Of a stretch of 64,000 nt of DNA, positions 62,901 through 64,000 are shown one piece after another. The notes beneath the pieces are model-generated. The model made no database searches. It had not been told where the DNA came from and saw only the letters and a list, made by a program, of their open reading frames with translations. A program made the translations under genes and the position numbers. Each line of letters starts with the position of its first letter. Position 1 is the first letter of the stretch. This DNA comes from Flaccisagitta enflata (lineage: Eukaryota; Chaetognatha; Sagittoidea; Aphragmophora). The stretch lies in assembly GCA_965153355.1 (NCBI GenBank), contig OZ231127.1:38130001-38194000 (forward strand), read 5' to 3'.

Positions 62901-64000
62901 CCCTGCCCAAGAATGCCCTTTACATAATCTGTACTAATGTGGGAGTGAATAAAATCAATAACCAACTTCTTGAAAAAACAGAGGGACAACTGCACAGGTT
63001 TGAAGCTTATGTGACAAGGTCAGGGAAACTAGCTAAAAGTCCAAGAATGGGTAAGGATGGTTCAATCTACAACACGCCACTACAAAGCATTCTTGAGCTT
63101 AAAATTGGGGCCCAAGTGATGCTTACATACAATGTTGATGTACAAGACTCGCTGGCAAATGGTGCTTTAGGCGAAGTTATGGGATTTCAAATTTCGAATA
63201 GCAAGGTGAAATCGGTGCTTGTGATGTTTAGAAATTCAAAAGTCGGAGAGGAAAAGAGGAAAAAGAACTCCACTTACCTCCAAACTAAGTTCCCAAATGT
63301 TCCAGTAACTCCAATTTCTCGAATAGAATTTTCCTTCAATCTATCAAAGAACCCATCTTCCCAAAACGATTTTATGAAGGCAACTCAATTTCCTTTAAAA
63401 CTTGCATTTGCGTGCACAGCACACAAAATGCAAGGTAGCACAGTTATGAAACCAGACCCATTGATTATAGACTTAAAGTCGGTGAGAGAGGCAGCGCAAG
63501 CATATGTCATGATGAGTCGAATTCAGGCAATAAGCCAACTGTACATTTTGAATGAGTTTCCCCCTGATAAAATATATCCATCAGAGGATGCCATGGAAGA
63601 ATTAAAGAGGCTGATGAATGTCAGTAAGAACAAAAGAGAGACAGAATACCTTGATAACACCATAATAACATCACTGAATGTCCGTTCCTTGATTAACAAC
63701 CATGAGCATGTCATAATTGACCCAAGAATGAAATCAGATGTGATAGCCCTTCAGGAGACATGGTGCAGTGAAAGTTACAACAATGAGAGGCTTTCATTAC
63801 CCGGTTATCAGATGCATCTAGTAAGTCAGGGTCGGGGTAAAGGAGTTGCAACATATTTCAAGTCTGGGTTTAAGATAACAGGTTCAATAAGCAAAGAGCT
63901 TTACCAGATTTCAAAGGTTTCATGCAAAGATTATGATATCATCAACTTGTACCGTTCTCAAGGCTCAAATAAAGAAGAGTTTTTAAGAGATCTTGGATCT
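56921..64000 (+). CDS. Helentron polyprotein: USP-like, finger, 23-residue repeats, Rep, helicase, EN
   Basis: Open for 2,360 codons, no stop before the window edge (codon 1 = 56921). The USP-like part has NDTIELLGYLLDH, a zinc-ribbon pair CPTC (57197-57208) and CSFC (57344-57355), THMGTADAGHNRTYLK with the candidate His at 57578, and WYLCEDD. CKGCGKAFIRLMTHL...C (57896-57964) is a CxxC/H/C finger. Five 69-bp repeats follow. Rep: FQLRGAPHAHGTLWMDW with HAH at 60203-60211 (codon 1095) and the two-tyrosine motif YISDYYSK at 61100-61123. Helicase: Walker A GGAGAGKS (62279-62302), DEKSM (62540), FGDILQLKPV, HKMQGST. EN: SLNVRSL (63671) and LQETW (63749-63763), then cut by the edge. It should nick, unwind and strand-transfer element DNA in the nucleus. 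The middle Lys of the Y2 motif is Asp here. Codon use is AT-leaning and free of simple repeats, unlike the surroundings. Confidence 0.93.
58073..58417 (+). repeat. Five in-frame 69-bp (23-residue) repeats in the Helentron protein
   Basis: Units start at 58073, 58142, 58211, 58280 and 58349. The consensus is NPEAYNEERRAEKEKERDKK plus KEV. The middle units are nearly identical and the outer ones diverged. The 23-residue period and P-E/R/R-E-R spacing recall STPR repeats, which bind DNA in the silkworm protein FMBP-1; that assignment is inferred. Confidence 0.9.

Larger units (their letters stand above)
56259..64000 (+). mobile_element. Autonomous Helentron (Helitron2-type), right end outside the window
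   Basis: Promoter palindrome, TATA/initiator, USP-like Cys box in frame 1, then a continuous frame through Rep, Pif1-type helicase and EEP endonuclease start. Rep-helicase followed by a C-terminal endonuclease is the defining plan of Helentrons, rolling-circle transposons of the HUH class. The left boundary is not determined; the terminus-like hairpin at 54963 and the microsatellites to 55960 may lie inside or outside. Confidence 0.85.

Overview
This is a eukaryotic window, most likely from an arthropod; the repeat load fits a crustacean-type genome, but that is only a guess. No rRNA, tRNA, CRISPR array or recognisable host gene is visible. The arthropod reading rests on a TATA box set 30 bp upstream of a TCAGTC initiator, an animal-type Helentron, a Jockey-type LINE, and swarms of short elements built like Drosophila DINE-1. 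Microsatellites of every period fill a large part of the window: (GA)n, (CA)n, (AAC)n, (AAG)n, (AAAG)n, (GACA)n and others. Most open frames over them are artefacts.

The coding content is entirely mobile DNA. (1) The right end, about 56.26 kb to the window edge, holds an autonomous Helentron on the + strand. Its frame is open for 2,360 codons and runs off the window. The order is a ubiquitin-specific-protease-like region, a CxxC/H/C finger, five 23-residue charged repeats, an HUH/Y2 Rep nuclease, a Pif1-type helicase, and the start of an endonuclease/exonuclease/phosphatase (EEP) domain. The N-terminal Cys box lies in another frame. (2) A near-complete non-LTR retrotransposon occupies about 14.6-19.8 kb on the - strand, with intact gag-like and EN-RT frames. 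Two SINE-like copies sit beyond its (AAC)n tail. (3) An orphan LINE ORF1 (40.1-40.9 kb, -) and a truncated, frameshifted RT fragment (46.1-47.05 kb, -) are older remains.

Around these lies a layered landscape of non-autonomous elements. The commonest group ends in a small hairpin whose two arms covary (AGATGCG/CGCATCT, AGTTGCG/CGCAACT, AGTCGCG/CGCGACT). A (GTCY)n tetranucleotide tract follows the hairpin, and the far end starts AACAAG(G/T). Hairpin plus GTCY is the plan of DINE-1/HINE elements, so the resident Helentron is a plausible supplier of transposase. One hairpin version has become a tandem satellite at 1-0.2 kb and 2.37-3.54 kb. A second group starts CTAGTC, has about 60-bp inverted arms and a 20-bp minisatellite core, and often inserts into other elements.

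A direct segmental duplication links 3.54-7.0 kb with 36.6-44.46 kb. Comparing the two copies exposes later insertions: a hAT MITE with an 8-bp target duplication in copy 1, and a CTAGTC element with its empty site in copy 2. Further elements include a pogo-type MITE, several foldback palindromes, long minisatellites and one 33-bp assembly gap.
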